From positions 63,119,436-63,183,435 of the forward strand of contig CM035167.1 of NCBI GenBank assembly GCA_020205615.1: a stretch of DNA of 64,000 nucleotides, in the 5' to 3' direction. A program made the translations under genes and the position numbers. The DNA comes from Panax quinquefolius. Taxonomy: Eukaryota > Streptophyta > Magnoliopsida > Apiales > Araliaceae. Shown here in pieces: positions 47,311 to 58,500 of this stretch. The notes under the pieces were generated by a model. It saw nothing but the letters and a program-made list of their open reading frames with translations. It did no database searches and was not told the origin of the DNA. Each line of letters starts with the position of its first letter. The first letter of the stretch is position 1.

Positions 47311-50300
47311 CTTGCCTTCTACGTTGATTACGGCTACACAATATACTTATCTGCGTTCGTAAGACCTATAACCAATAATATCGGTCTCACAATTAGCACA
47401 ATAATTTATAACACATAACACTATAATTTACAGTTAATTCTCTCCTAGACACATTACCACATAGTCACATCAGTGTTTATAACCTATATAAACACTTATC
47501 AAGTCTAACTAGTTTAGTCTAATTGGACTTCGGTCTATTATCGGTGTTCTGATCACCTTATCCGATAATTAACACATTGATTGTCAATTTAATTTTATTT
47601 CTAAGCTTCAATATTAATTTAGATAAATCAAATATCGCTTATAATATTTTTCAGAAGCTTTTAATAATTTATAAGCAATTATTATAATTTATAATAATTT
47701 TTCAAACATCGGAATCATTTTTAAATTATTTAATTATCAAATAATCTTATCATCATTAATATTTAATAATATAAAAATATTAATGATATACTTGTCAAAA
47801 TATTAAAGTTATTATTAATAACTTAAAAATATTTTAAATCATCAATATTCTACTTAAATGATTTTTAAAATAATTAAAATTATTTTTAAACCATCACCAT
47901 TAATATTTGAATATTAATAAAATTATTATCAAAATATTAAAAGTCATTTATTATAACTTAAAAATATATTTTAAAACATTTTTCTCATTTTCAAATGATT
48001 TTTAAATCAATAAAATTATTTTTAATTCATTTATTTAATATAATAATTAAATAAATCTAATATCAATAATAATAATTTATTAATGAGAATTTTCCAAAAA
48101 TATTGAAAATTATATTTTATAATTCAAAATATTTTCTATCACTTTATTTTCATTTAAAATGATTTTTAAATTAATAAAATCATTTTTAAATTATTTATTT
48201 AATTTAATAATTAAATAAATCTAATATCATTAATATTAATTTATTAATGAAAATTCTCTCAAAATATTAAAAGTTACATTTTATAACTCAAAATATTTTT
48301 AAACACTTTATTATTATTTAAAATGATTTTTATAATATTAAAATCATTTCTCTAATTTATTTAATACACTAATTAAATAAATTAAATATCATTAATATTC
48401 AAATAATTATAAATATTAATGAAAAATGTCCCAAATAATTAAAAGATATTTTTTCAAATTTAAAATGATTTTTATAACCATTTTTGATAATTTTTATAAT
48501 TTATTTCTATTTTTAAATAATTTCCGAAAAATCAGAAATTAGAAAATAATAAACCGTCGCTGAAGCCTATAGCGACACTTGTCTGTCGTCATAGGTGTTC
48601 TTGGTTCAAGAACACTGACAATCTCAGTGTATAAGGGGTCATGTTTGACCACCTTTAAATCTCTTATCAAGCTTGTTCTGGGCAATCTAAGACTTTGATA
48701 TTGTAGTATTCATGTAACACTACAACATCCAACCATCACTTTGGTCAAATAACATCACAACAAGGAGATCTAAGTCTCCAAAGTCAGCACATTAGGCGGT
48801 TTTGGGTTTCTAGAAACCCGTGCGATTCATTACTACCTACTCGCTTTCGATTATCTATGAGTTCTGGTCATGATTTATATGATCTAATGGCTCAAATATG
48901 TAGTCCATGTGTCAATGAACCTTTACATTACAACAAATCAGTTTACTAATAACAGAATCACAATATATGGCCCGGTCAAACCCTGTCATAGGGTTGTTCA
49001 ACCGATTTTCTGGAAAATCCAGAAAACGGCTATCATGGTCGAGTAGGCTACTTTGAGCACTTGCAACATTCTATATATTTATTGTTTACATGATCTAAAG
49101 CCGTATATTTAAAGAACACATAACAGGCTACAAGTTGAACACAAGAACACTATCAAACGACATCAAATATGTCAGATCTGGGTCGTTCAAATAGTTGTCA
49201 AACACTGGTTTAGCTTTTCTGGGTTACCCAGATTTGGCCCGGTCATGCCCGGTCAACGGGTTTTGACCGTTAATAACTAAGAATCTAGACATCAAACGAC
49301 ACTGATTCCACTTGCAGATTAAAGACCACATGGCAAGCTACATATAATAACTTTAAAACATCAAAAAACATAAACGAACAAGAATCTATGGCTCCTGACA
49401 TTAGCTTGTTAGACCACAAATTTTGTTCTTGGACAGTTTTGGAAAAACTCAATTTTAAAGCACTTTGATGCTATGGATCCAGGATGGATCAACATAGATT
49501 AACTAAAAACATCCTTTAACACAAATATAAACACTCAAACAAACAAAATTTCTTAGCATGTAAGATCAAAATAGGTTTGGGCTTTTATATCTTTTCTTGA
49601 ATAAGCTTGGATCTTTGATCTCCTAAACTGAACTTGATGTTTCTAGAGGTGATTTAGTGACTGATATACTTGATAAATTCGGAGGTCTTGTGTGAGAGAG
49701 AGTTGGTGAGAGCTTTGAGAGAAAATAAGCAAAAATGGGTACACTTTCTCTATCTCAATCTTATATAATCTCTTAGATTCATTGCATGATCTGATAGCTG
49801 GCTGATTTTGCTGGATTTTTAGGTCACTAAGTCAATTTAGTTGGTCACCCACTAAAGGTATTGGTATTTTTACAAGTTACCATTTAAAGAAAATGGAAAA
49901 GGGCATTTTGGTCTTTAGCATTATTTTTTTAATGGCATACATGGAATTTGTCACACCCTTAGGGTTTAACCATTAGGGTTTAACCCTAAGGTTCTAACCC
50001 TTAGGTTTTACAACATTAATTTTCTAGGATTTTCTAATTAGGATTATTAAAATAGAAAATTAAGATTTTAAAACAATAATTAGGTTTTCCTAATCATATT
50101 ACATTTAATAAACACATTAAGCTTACCAATTAGGATTGGGATTTCCTAATTAGGGTTTAGGATTCCCGAATTTAAAATTAGGTTTTCCCAACATACGATT
50201 AGGGTTTCTAACTATACGTTAGGTTTTCTAAATCTGAGATTAGGGTTTCTAATCTCTTATTAGGGTTTATAAATTTTAAACCTTATCCGATCAATCATAG

Positions 50301-50562
50301 ATCAAACTTTCCCTTCAGTACAAACACATACTCATCAATATAATTATTTTAATTATATTTTCTATCGAATCCCTATCCAGAAATTAGGGTTATGGTTTCT
50401 AAAGCTGTTAAGCACAACTTTACTCTAATTTACCAGTCAATACATAAACTGACCTCTTCTCAAAACTCGTATCACAGATACTCAATACAATATTAACAGC
50501 CAATATTAAATAAAAAAAAATATTCGTAAAATTTTGATTATTTGAAATCCCGGGTTATCACA
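47311..50562 (-). repeat. Family B 5' LTR, U3 side
   Basis: Continues the LTR split at 28792, beginning with the second CTTGC copy. Matches 21548-24803 throughout: AT-rich tandem repeat (about 47870-48480), TATA box (49767-49760), telo-box cluster (about 49950-50400) and terminus TGTGATAACCCGGG on the minus strand. No coding sequence. Confidence 0.9.
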
Positions 50563-50567
50563 ACTGT

Positions 50568-51698
50568 GCTTGAAAGGGAGTGTAATTTCTCCTCTAGATA
50601 GGCATGTTCTGATTTCCTTTTTGACCCGGTAATATCAAGGAAACATCCTCCTCTTTCTTTTTATGGACCCTCCGGGGGTTGTTTCCATAATTTTCAGATT
50701 GAATGTGCTCAGCAAAAGCTTTAAGGGCAGTTAGGTCTTGAATCTTTCCTGACTTCAATCCCATCTCAAGCATCTCCCCATGTTTAATCATTTCAGAAAA
50801 TTGTTTACCAATGCCAGCTAAGACTCTTTAATAGAAAGGAGCTTCCTGTATGTCTGTGAAGGTCATGACCATTTCTGATTCCGTCATGGAAGGAATAACT
50901 TGAGCAGCAAGGCGCCTCCACCTTTGCACATATTCTCTGAAAGACTCATTGGACTATTTCTTGACCTTGGTAATCTGGTACCGGTCAGGAGCCATTTGAG
51001 ACTGGAAGCTATATTGAGTGATGAAGGCGTGAGCTAGCTCCTCCCAACTATAGATTTTTGAGTTGTCTAATCTGGTATACCATGAACGGGCTTCTCCAAT
51101 CAGACTCTTCTGGAGTAGATGCATCCTAAGCTTCTCATCCTCTGCATAAGATCCAAGTTCTCTAATGAACACCTTCAAATGTGTATAGGAATCTCCTAAC
51201 CGATCATTTTTTTTTGAAGTCAGGAGTTTTAAATTTTTCTGGATAATGAACCCCAGGGAATATACAAAGGTCAGCATATGAAACACCTCCGTGTGCTCCA
51301 ATTCCTTTGAGCGTAGGAAGGGTTTCTTCTATTTGAAGGACTTTCTTTCTGATGTCACCGATGTCTGGATCTCCTTTCAGATGGGTGATATCATGACTTT
51401 TGTTGGTCATATCCAACTGAAGTTCAGGTTCTGTAATGGCTTTATCAGGACCTTGGGTTCTTCCTTGTGTAGAGGATTTAGCATGTATGGGTATCCTCGT
51501 ACTCTGAGTAGACTAGTGTAGTTCTTTAAGCAGAACAACCAAATCTATGATTTATTTACTTAATCCGTCAAATTCTTTGCGCAAAACTGGATTAAAGTCA
51601 GTCTAGTCTGATGACGACATAATTGACTGTAGTCTCATGGCCTTTTTGGATTTTGATCGGGTAATAGGTCTGATTGCTTCCCTGCAAAAGACTTGCAT
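50568..51698 (-). pseudogene. Tat element gag, N-terminal and core part (broken)
   Basis: A plausible ATG at 51698 gives MQVFCREAIRPITRSKSKKA, then several in-frame stops, then PELQLDMTNKSHDITHLKGD. The core reads LGDSYTHLKVFIRELGSYAE, DEKLRMHLLQKSLIGEARSW, YSWEELAHAFITQYSFQSQM, then after a stop SNESFREYVQRWRRLAAQV, and LKAFAEHIQSENYG. This is the Retrotrans_gag domain in Tat style. One frameshift near 51210 and at least five stops. It is cut at 50568 by family B and resumes at 20344. Plus-strand open frames over it are shadows. Confidence 0.85.
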
Positions 51699-52338
51699 AG
51701 TTTAGTCTTTAGGGAATGTGTAAACAAGGAATATTATCCTGCAAGGAGGATGTTAGCTATTTGTAATACAAGATATCATGTTAATTTAAATATGTATGTA
51801 CACATTTTTCTTCATATTTCTCATTACATGGAGATGAATATGGAATGAAATTACAAGTAATTGATTTTACAAGTAATTTAAAATGAGAAAGCATGAAGAG
51901 ACTTTCCTCCGTGATTGGTTTAATAGAGGCTGACCTATCTTAAGTTATTCTCTCGGCTTTTTGGCATGAAGGTTCCCAAATCATCGCAATTTACTCGACA
52001 GGAAGTTAATTCGGTCTTTCAACTGGAGCGAATTTGGGTGGTGCCTTTCCTGAGCCTCATTAGAATTAGTCTTCCTACGAGTCCAGTAATCAAACACCGA
52101 CAGGATAGCCTCCTGGTGGAGGATCCACATAACATACATTCACATACAACGTGTCTCACCGTTTATGAAATGATGACATGTGTGAAGCACTAATATCACA
52201 AGCAGATATAGTGTAAAACATTAAGCGCAAGAAAATATATGCATTTGTACACATTCATCATAAATGTAAATGCAACATTCACACACAAGCATATAACAGT
52301 TTTGAAAAGATTGTAAACGTAGCTTAAGTCCTCTTACT
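51699..52338 (-). other. Tat leader between PBS and gag
   Basis: Untranslated leader with no recognisable coding. The 75-codon plus-strand frame at 51966-52193 is antisense and unmatched. Confidence 0.6.
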
Positions 52339-52360
52339 GGTGTCCCCAGCAGAGTCGCCA
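52339..52360 (-). other. Tat primer-binding site (Arg tRNA type)
   Basis: Minus strand begins TGGCGACTCTGCTGGGGA, the PBS characteristic of Tat/Ogre and Athila elements and complementary to the 3' end of an Arg tRNA. Confidence 0.85.
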
Positions 52361-53154
52361 CCGGTCGACGTCGGGATTTTTATTTGTCCATTTCTGTTAC
52401 ATGTTCTTTGGTGTTCTCATGTTAAGTGAGATTTGTTTGAAAAAACAAGTGAAATAACGACATGTATAATGTCGACGATGGACTGTTAAGAGTCACCGAT
52501 TGGTTTCTTATATGGTTGTACCAACACAACCGAGAAAAGGTTTGCACATTGACCCAGTGATGTGACACTACTAAACGGGTCGATGAAACCGAGATTCATT
52601 AGGGTCCGGGGACTTGATTATGCGGAGGAAAGGTGTTAGGCACCCCCCGGCATCTGTGTTACCACGGTGACCGCAACTTTTCAAGAAATTGTTATATGAA
52701 TGTGTGTGTGTGTGTATGGATCAATGTGCAATTATTTGGAAGTAGTGCGAGGCCTCGTTCACACCTATATACACAGGGTTTGAAATTATGTAAAAATTCA
52801 GTTTTAAACAAGATATGACAGTGATGTTTTATAAAAAAAGGTTTTTCAAACACTTGTGCTCAATAGTAATTGAGACCTTTTACACTCCCATTTTATATTA
52901 AGTGTTCGGCTTGATTGTTTTTAATTTTCGAGATGCGAAGCATCTTCGAGAAAATAATATACAAAATAGTGTCGAACTCCTCATGGGTATGAAAACCATC
53001 TGAGGAAATCCGAACACCGTGAATAAATTTACAAGCTGTTTACAGCTGAAAATGTCCATCACGAGAACTGAATCTAAATCCAGTAGACTGAATCTGTGAT
53101 CACATGATTCATAGGCTCACATGATGCCGCAATTGATAATAAAGCAATAAGCAG

Positions 53155-53485
53155 GTATATATATAAAAACTATAAATATATATATACATACATGATCAGC
53201 CACCCCGAAACACCTCCATGGGGGATCAAAAATGTAAATAAAGCTGTAAAAGCAATCAACCGCCACGAAGTAAACTCCAAGCTGGATTAAATGTAAATAT
53301 ATATATATATAAGCGATATACGCACCAGATGTAAATTACAGGCTCATCGAACAAAGTCTGACAATAGTTGTTATATATAAATATATATATTAAAGCAGTA
53401 AACGCTCCTGATGTTAAATCCAGGCTCATCGAACAAAGTTCAACACACAGTTCATATATATAAGTATATATATATATATATACGA
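53155..53485. repeat. AT microsatellites and two approx. 85-bp tandem units in the Tat LTR
   Basis: Runs of (TA)n at about 53158, 53294, 53370 and 53455 alternate with two units sharing CAGGCTCATCGAACAAAGT (about 53340 and 53420). They probably arose by slippage. Confidence 0.75.
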
Positions 53486-53825
53486 AAGTAAATAAACGCT
53501 CACGACTCTTAACATGAAATAAACTAAAATAAAACCACGAACCGAAGTTTAGGCAAACACACTCAACACGACTCTCAACGTGAAGAATAGTGTGTGTAAA
53601 GATGAAGAGAAATGCTTTACAGTGTGTGAGAAGGCTTACAATGGGCTGCCAAAGAAGACTTCTATATCTTTAAAGGGATGAACACTTGGCTCTCGCCAGT
53701 ACAAAAGTAGCTATATGTGAGCTCACAAGTGTTTAAAATGAGAAAGCACTCAATGTAGGGCGAGTACAGGGCAAATTTGACAGGGCTTCATCGCCCTTTT
53801 TCTCTTATAAAATGGCCACCCCAAG

Positions 53826-53843
53826 CCCTCTATTTATAGAGGG
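53826..53843 (-). promoter_or_regulatory. Tat LTR TATA box inside a perfect palindrome
   Basis: CCCTCTATTTATAGAGGG at 53826-53843 is a 7-bp inverted repeat with a 4-base centre; the TATAAATA box lies in it at 53838-53831. Confidence 0.7.
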
Positions 53844-54750
53844 GGAGCCACAGTGTGTACTGCTGCTAGCCTTGATTGTTCTCATCGCTGGTCAAGGGTT
53901 GCCCGTCCTCACGTGGTCTCGCCGTCTCAAAGTACGTGCATGCATGCACTGTAATGTCTGCTCAAACTTTTAGAATTGCAATTCAAGCATCCGATTGAGG
54001 TATGTAAGACCTATTTTGGACCACCGTTGTCAAGAGTTACCCAATGACATGGGATTAGAGGTTGTACAAAGTCATGAAGATGGGACCATGACCTTCGATC
54101 TTCAAGCTACAAATTCTATCTGTAACCCTGCGTAATAGTCACTCGGGATTGGACATTGTGACGCCCCCAAAATTAGGTATACATCACCCATCTTGGATCG
54201 CCAGATACATGGTACAGAATTCAAATACAACCTACTAATACAACTGTCGTGTACAATACGATAAAACATAAACTGTGAGTTTGAATACAAATATTATCTA
54301 CTAGAGATTATACAAACTCAAAAGGAGTCCTCATTACAATTATTATCACACTATTTCACAGAATAGTGAGGACTACTAATGCTATCCTCCGGACCGTCAC
54401 TCCAGTTCCCCAACTCGTCCGGCCTATATTCTTATTTCAAGAGAAGAAAGTGAAAGGAAGGGTGAGCTCAACTAGCCCAAGAAGAAATATTATGAATAAG
54501 ATAATGCGAATAAATTATCATTAGTCTCCAACAATGTTAAACCGATAAAATATAATAGACATCAAGTTTAAGCTGCGGTAGAACAAGCAATCCATTAGAA
54601 GAGTCAAGTAGAAAATAAAATCTACTATCTTTTAAAATTAAAAGGTTTTTTCATCATCTTTGTTATCATTGAGACTCGACAATAAATATTCCACATCATC
54701 GAATCACCCACACTACTAGGAGGATATTCTTTAGTATCACGACCACAATT

Positions 54751-54943
54751 ATCCATGCACTACGGGCCAAGAATATTTGTGTATTCATTAATGGTCATGA
54801 TCATGCCAACAACTGTCCATCAATGCACTACGGGCCAATGAGAAATTTTACCACATCATTTGTAACATTACGGTCATGATTACACCGAATAATCCCTGGT
54901 CATAATCATACCAAGTCCATCTATGCACTATAGGCCACAGATG
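54751..54943 (-). repeat. Hairpin motif array in the family D LTR (3 units)
   Basis: Units at 54751-54774, about 54817-54842 and 54918-54943. The third has arms CATCTATG and CACAGATG around 10 nt (RNA sense GCCTATAGTG) and pairs fully if one G-U is allowed. The first two have the loop GCCCGTAGTG and arms with one mismatch. The 5' LTR has the same array at about 61900-62136. Confidence 0.75.
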
Positions 54944-55245
54944 ACTTTCAACAAAATATAAACATGAGGATGATGACAATGATATAAGAATTCAATAAAA
55001 CAAGTTCAAGAATTATTTTATCCAGGAATTATTAACGTCCAAATTGTCAACATGATACTGTTTTGTAGAGTAAAATTCAAGAATGATCGGAAGAATATTT
55101 CAATGAAAAGATTTGGATGAAGCGCAAATATCAAGGATATTCTACTAATTTCATGGAGTATAGAAGTTAAAACTTTAACCAACCTGAGTATAATAAAGAA
55201 TGGAATAACAAAAAGAAATCACCATGCATGCGGTACCAGCATAGA

Positions 55246-55505
55246 CAAGTTATTCAACAGTAATAATAATAACGGAACCAGTCGAGGCAAAAATTTGCAT
55301 TTTATTGGATGTTCCAACAGAATAATAAAGAGCGGAACCAGTCCGGTGTAAAACATGATGTTCCAATGAGAATAATAATAAAAAGCGAAACCAGTGCAGT
55401 GTAAAAACACATGACATGGATGTTCCAACGGAATAATAATAAAGACGGAACCAGGTCTGGTGTAAAACACACAAATAGGATGTTCCAACAGAATAATAGA
55501 AGAAT
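55246..55505. repeat. Tandem array of about 60-bp units in the family D LTR
   Basis: About five units built from GTTCCAAC, a run of AATAATAATA, GCGGAACCAGTCC and GGTGTAAAACACA. GTTCC and GGAAC form an inverted repeat in each unit. The same array is at about 62448-62705. It yields artefactual open frames rich in Tyr, Ser and Gly. Confidence 0.8.
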
Positions 55506-56532
55506 GTCACCAAGTATAGGGTAGACCGCGTTTACAGGTTATTCCAAAAGAATAATAAAAAATGGAATAACAACAGTTCTCTTCATGAATAAGAAAGATT
55601 AACACCCCTTACCGTAAAAAAACTGAATATAAGAGTAGTTAAGTAGCAGAAATCTTTTCTTCTTTCTCTCTATAATTTTCTCTCTCTAGAGTTTCAGTGA
55701 ATTCGTAAGAAAATAATGAAGAAATGAGCTTCTATTTATAGAAAATGGACTGCATAGTAACTAACTCATGAACGGTCCAGATTAATTTACTTTAATCTGA
55801 CGGTCCATATTTAAAGAAAAATCTTTTAAATAAAATATAATATATTCTATTTATAATCTAATAAAACGAATAACTTTATAAAAGATTTTACTATGCAAAC
55901 ACTATACAGGCACTATGTAAACACTATGCATAATAAAATATAATATATTCTAATTATTGTCTAATAAAACAGATAGCTTTATAAAAGTATTACTTTTTAT
56001 ATAAAAAGATTTTACTATGTAAAATACTATATGAGACATTATCTTAACACTATGCATAATAGAATATAATATATTCTATTTATAGAATAACTTTATAAAA
56101 GTATTACATTTTATATAAAAGATTTTCTGTATTATTACAATAATAATACCAACAAAACTGAGTGACTTATCACGTAAGCATCAATAATCAATACCGTGTG
56201 CTACTATGCAACCACGCGTATTATTGTACTTTTAACACCAGGTGTTTCAACAGTTAACGGTAAAACTTTCGCCGTTATTTTCATAAAGTATTTTTGTCGT
56301 TTTCTCAATCTGACAATAATTCCGTTGTGGGGTCCACTAATGATTGTGACGTTGTACTAATATTCCATGTTAAAACGAATATTCCGCGACCAATCGAATA
56401 TTATATAACAACTTGCGTACTTTGCAAAATTTATAAATATTACCCACAACTATTATATCAATTTCACTCCATAATACTCAAAAATAATATTTATAAAAAA
56501 TTCATCTTTATTCAAAAAGTTGGGATTTTACA

Positions 56533-56545
56533 ATCTCCCCTTCTT
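56533..56545 (-). other. Family D polypurine tract
   Basis: AAGAAGGGGAGAT on the minus strand, directly before the 3' LTR and overlapping the end of the pol frame. Confidence 0.8.
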
Positions 56546-57014
56546 ATGAAATTTCGACCTCGAAATTAGGGTACGTACCTGGTATGTCGAAGAGGTAAGG
56601 ATACCTTGATTTCATTTCAGATTCTAACTCCCAAGTCATTTCCTCAATATCGTGGTTTCTCCACAAAACTTTAACTTGAGGTATAACCTTGGTGCGTAGA
56701 ATATGTTCCTTCTTATCCAAGATTTGAATAGGAACCTCTTCATATGTCAAATCTTCCGCTATTTCGTCAGGTTCCAACTCAATAATGTGGTTTGGGTCTT
56801 CCACATATTTACGTAACATGGATATGTGAAAAACGTTATGAACACGAGACATACTTGGCGGTAAAGCGAGTCTATAGGCCACAGTTCCTACTCGATCAAG
56901 GATTAAAAATGGGCCGATGAATCGAGGATTGAGCTTTCCTCTCTTTCCAAATCTCGTAACTCCTTTCCATGGAGCAACACGTAACAACACATGATCTCTT
57001 ATATCAAATTCCAC
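56544..57014 (-). CDS. Integrase C-terminal GPY/F module and chromodomain tail of family D (intact stretch)
   Basis: An unbroken run of 156 codons from EFDIRDHVLLRVAPWKGVTR. The GPY/F module is GKRGKLNPRFIGPFLILDRV, followed by VGTVAYRLALPPSMSRVHNV and FHISMLRKYVEDPNHIIELE. The chromodomain-like tail is YEEVPIQILDKKEHILRTKV, IPQVKVLWRNHDIEEMTWEL and ESEMKSRYPYLF, and the protein ends PGTYPNFEVEIS. The tail helps target the pre-integration complex to heterochromatin. It belongs to the Gag-Pol polyprotein, so the first Met is not a real start; a frameshift separates it from the integrase core. The closest style is Tekay/Del. Confidence 0.88.
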   Translation of the reverse strand: MEFDIRDHVLLRVAPWKGVTRFGKRGKLNPRFIGPFLILDRVGTVAYRLALPPSMSRVHNVFHISMLRKYVEDPNHIIELEPDEIAEDLTYEEVPIQILDKKEHILRTKVIPQVKVLWRNHDIEEMTWELESEMKSRYPYLFDIPGTYPNFEVEIS

Positions 57015-58115
57015 GTCCTTTCGATGAAGATCAGCATAACTCTTTTGTCGATCTTATGAGGTTTTTATATGTTGCCGGATCGTTTGAATCTTTTTCGTAG
57101 TCATACGTACCAACTCTGGTCCCAACAACATTGCTTCACCCACCTCATCCTAGCATACTGGAGAACGACACTTTCTTTCATACAACGCTTCAAATGGAGC
57201 CATGCCAATACTTGCTTGATAACTGTTGTTGTAGGAAAACTCCACCAATGGTAAGAACTTATCCCAACTTCCCTTGAAATCAAGGACACAGAGTTTTAAT
57301 AGATCTTCAAGAGTTTGAATAGTCCTCTCCGACTGTCCGTCCGTCTGAGGATGTTATGTCGAGCTAAATCGTAAATCTGTGCCCATAGCTTTTTTCAAAC
57401 TAACCTAAAATCGCAAAGTGAATCTTGGGTCTCGATCAGAAACTATGGATACTGGTATACCATGCAATCTTACAACCTTGTTTATGTACATACGAGCAAG
57501 ACGTTCAAGTGTATAAGTTTCTCATATCGGTAAGAAATGAGTAGACTTGGTCAATCTATCAACAATGACCCAAATTGCATCTATGCCTTCAGAAACTTTG
57601 GGAAGACCAATAACGAAATCCATGGTAATGTGTTCCCACTTCCATTCTGGAATTTCAAATGGTTGCAATGGACCTTTTGGTACTTGATGCTCCGCCTTGA
57701 CTCGTTGACACGTTAGACACCTTGAGATAAAGCAGTATCTCTCTCTCAATATATTGCCCCACCAAAATGTATGTCGAAGATCATGATACATTTTGGTACT
57801 CCCAGGAGGGATTGCAAACGGTGTGTTGTGCGCCTCCATCATGATTTTATACTTTAAATCAGGGTCGTTAGGAACACAAAGTCTTGAGTTGATTCGAAGT
57901 ATTCCTTCTTCATCGATTCTTGCTTCCGACATCGCACCTTCTTGGACTTTCTTCCTCATACGCATTAGCTCCGGATCTGTAACTTGAGCAGCTTTAATTT
58001 TATCAATTAAAGTCGGTTCTACTCGTAAATTTGCCATCATCACGTGGGTCCCTGGAGTCTTTATCTCTATCTCCATCCTTTGCAAGTCATACAAAATGGG
58101 CCTTTGCGTTGACAA
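57015..58115 (-). pseudogene. Integrase of family D (N-terminal half open, core broken)
   Basis: The open frame 58115-57522 starts in the RH-INT linker (DLQRMEIEIKTPGTHVMMAN) and has DKIKAAQVTDPELMRMRKKV, the zinc-binding HHCC region (YKIMMEAHNTPFAI, MYHDLRHTFWW, CLTCQRVKAEHQVPKG) and the first catalytic Asp in HITMDFVIGLP, then [18 protein letters not shown]. After a frameshift come [12 protein letters not shown] (second Asp), a TAG for Trp, and TDGQSERTI (Glu). [13 protein letters not shown] codons follow in a shifted frame at 57101-57289. All three catalytic residues survive but not in one frame. Confidence 0.9.
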
Positions 58116-58500
58116 TATTGCACTCGTACCCGCATATGATCTTCTACTATGCGTCAGCTACCACGTTCGCTTTTCCAGGATGGTATTGGATAGTATGATC
58201 ATAATCTTTCAACAGTTTAAGCCAACGTCGTTGTCGCATGTTGAGTTCCTTTTGAGTGAAGAAATATTTGAGGCTTTTATGACCCGTAAAGATCTCCACT
58301 TTCTCCCCATACAAGTAATGCCTCCAAATCTTTAGTGCGAAGACAACATCTGCCAACTCTAGATCATGAGTAGGATAATTCGTCTCATATTCTTTGAGTT
58401 GTCGTGAGGCATAAAGCTATGACTTTCCCATGTTGCATGAGAACACATCCTAACCTTTTGCGAAACATCATTGAGATGACAAATCCTCTAAACTAGATGG
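58116..58500 (-). pseudogene. RNase H of family D (broken)
   Basis: [40 protein letters not shown] and [12 protein letters not shown] are in one frame at 58356-58147. The upstream part ([36 protein letters not shown]) is in another frame at 58350-58470, with damage where CAG is expected (CATTGAGATG at about 58469). Confidence 0.88.

Larger units (their letters stand above)
20345..50562 (-). mobile_element. Family B: non-autonomous Gypsy element with 4.45-kb LTRs, TSD ACTGT
   Basis: ACTGT flanks the element at 20340-20344 and 50563-50567. The left LTR is 20345-24803 (4459 bp). The right LTR is 27594-28792 plus 47316-50562 (about 4446 bp), interrupted by a family A element. The internal region is only 24804-27593 (2.79 kb), with an accessory ORF and gag but no protease, RT, RNase H or integrase. 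It therefore depended on enzymes supplied in trans, perhaps from an E1-like relative, whose Gag is clearly homologous. It is inserted in the gag of the Tat element. Confidence 0.92.
52363..54156 (-). repeat. Tat 5' LTR, R/U5 side and part of U3
   Basis: Begins next to the PBS; on the plus strand GGTCGACGTCGGG stands where a TGTCG start is expected, a probable terminal mutation. Contains the Tat signature GGTGTTAGGCACCCC and GGCATCTGT near 52632-52660, a short TG microsatellite at about 52700-52716, AT microsatellites and tandem repeats (53155-53485), and a TATA box at 53838-53831. Split by element D (TSD GACAT) and continued at 63748. Confidence 0.8.
54157..56532 (-). repeat. 3' LTR of family D
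   Basis: Plus strand TGTGACGCCCCC to GGGATTTTACA. TATA box TATAAATA at 55740-55733, GTTCC/GGAAC tandem array at 55246-55505 and hairpin motif array at about 54751-54943. Confidence 0.92.

Noticed and set aside
47200..47418. 72-codon plus-strand ORF spanning the family A/family B junction
   Set aside because: It crosses an insertion boundary and the TSD, so it is a chance frame.
53155..53485. AT microsatellites as a centromeric satellite
   Set aside because: Only short (TA)n runs and two related units inside a Tat LTR; no higher-order array.
55219..55513. Overlapping minus-strand ORFs with repeated YYYSVGTS-like motifs (also 62293-62744)
   Set aside because: They are translations of the AT-rich GTTCC/GGAAC tandem array in the family D LTR, present in overlapping frames, with no start context or homology.
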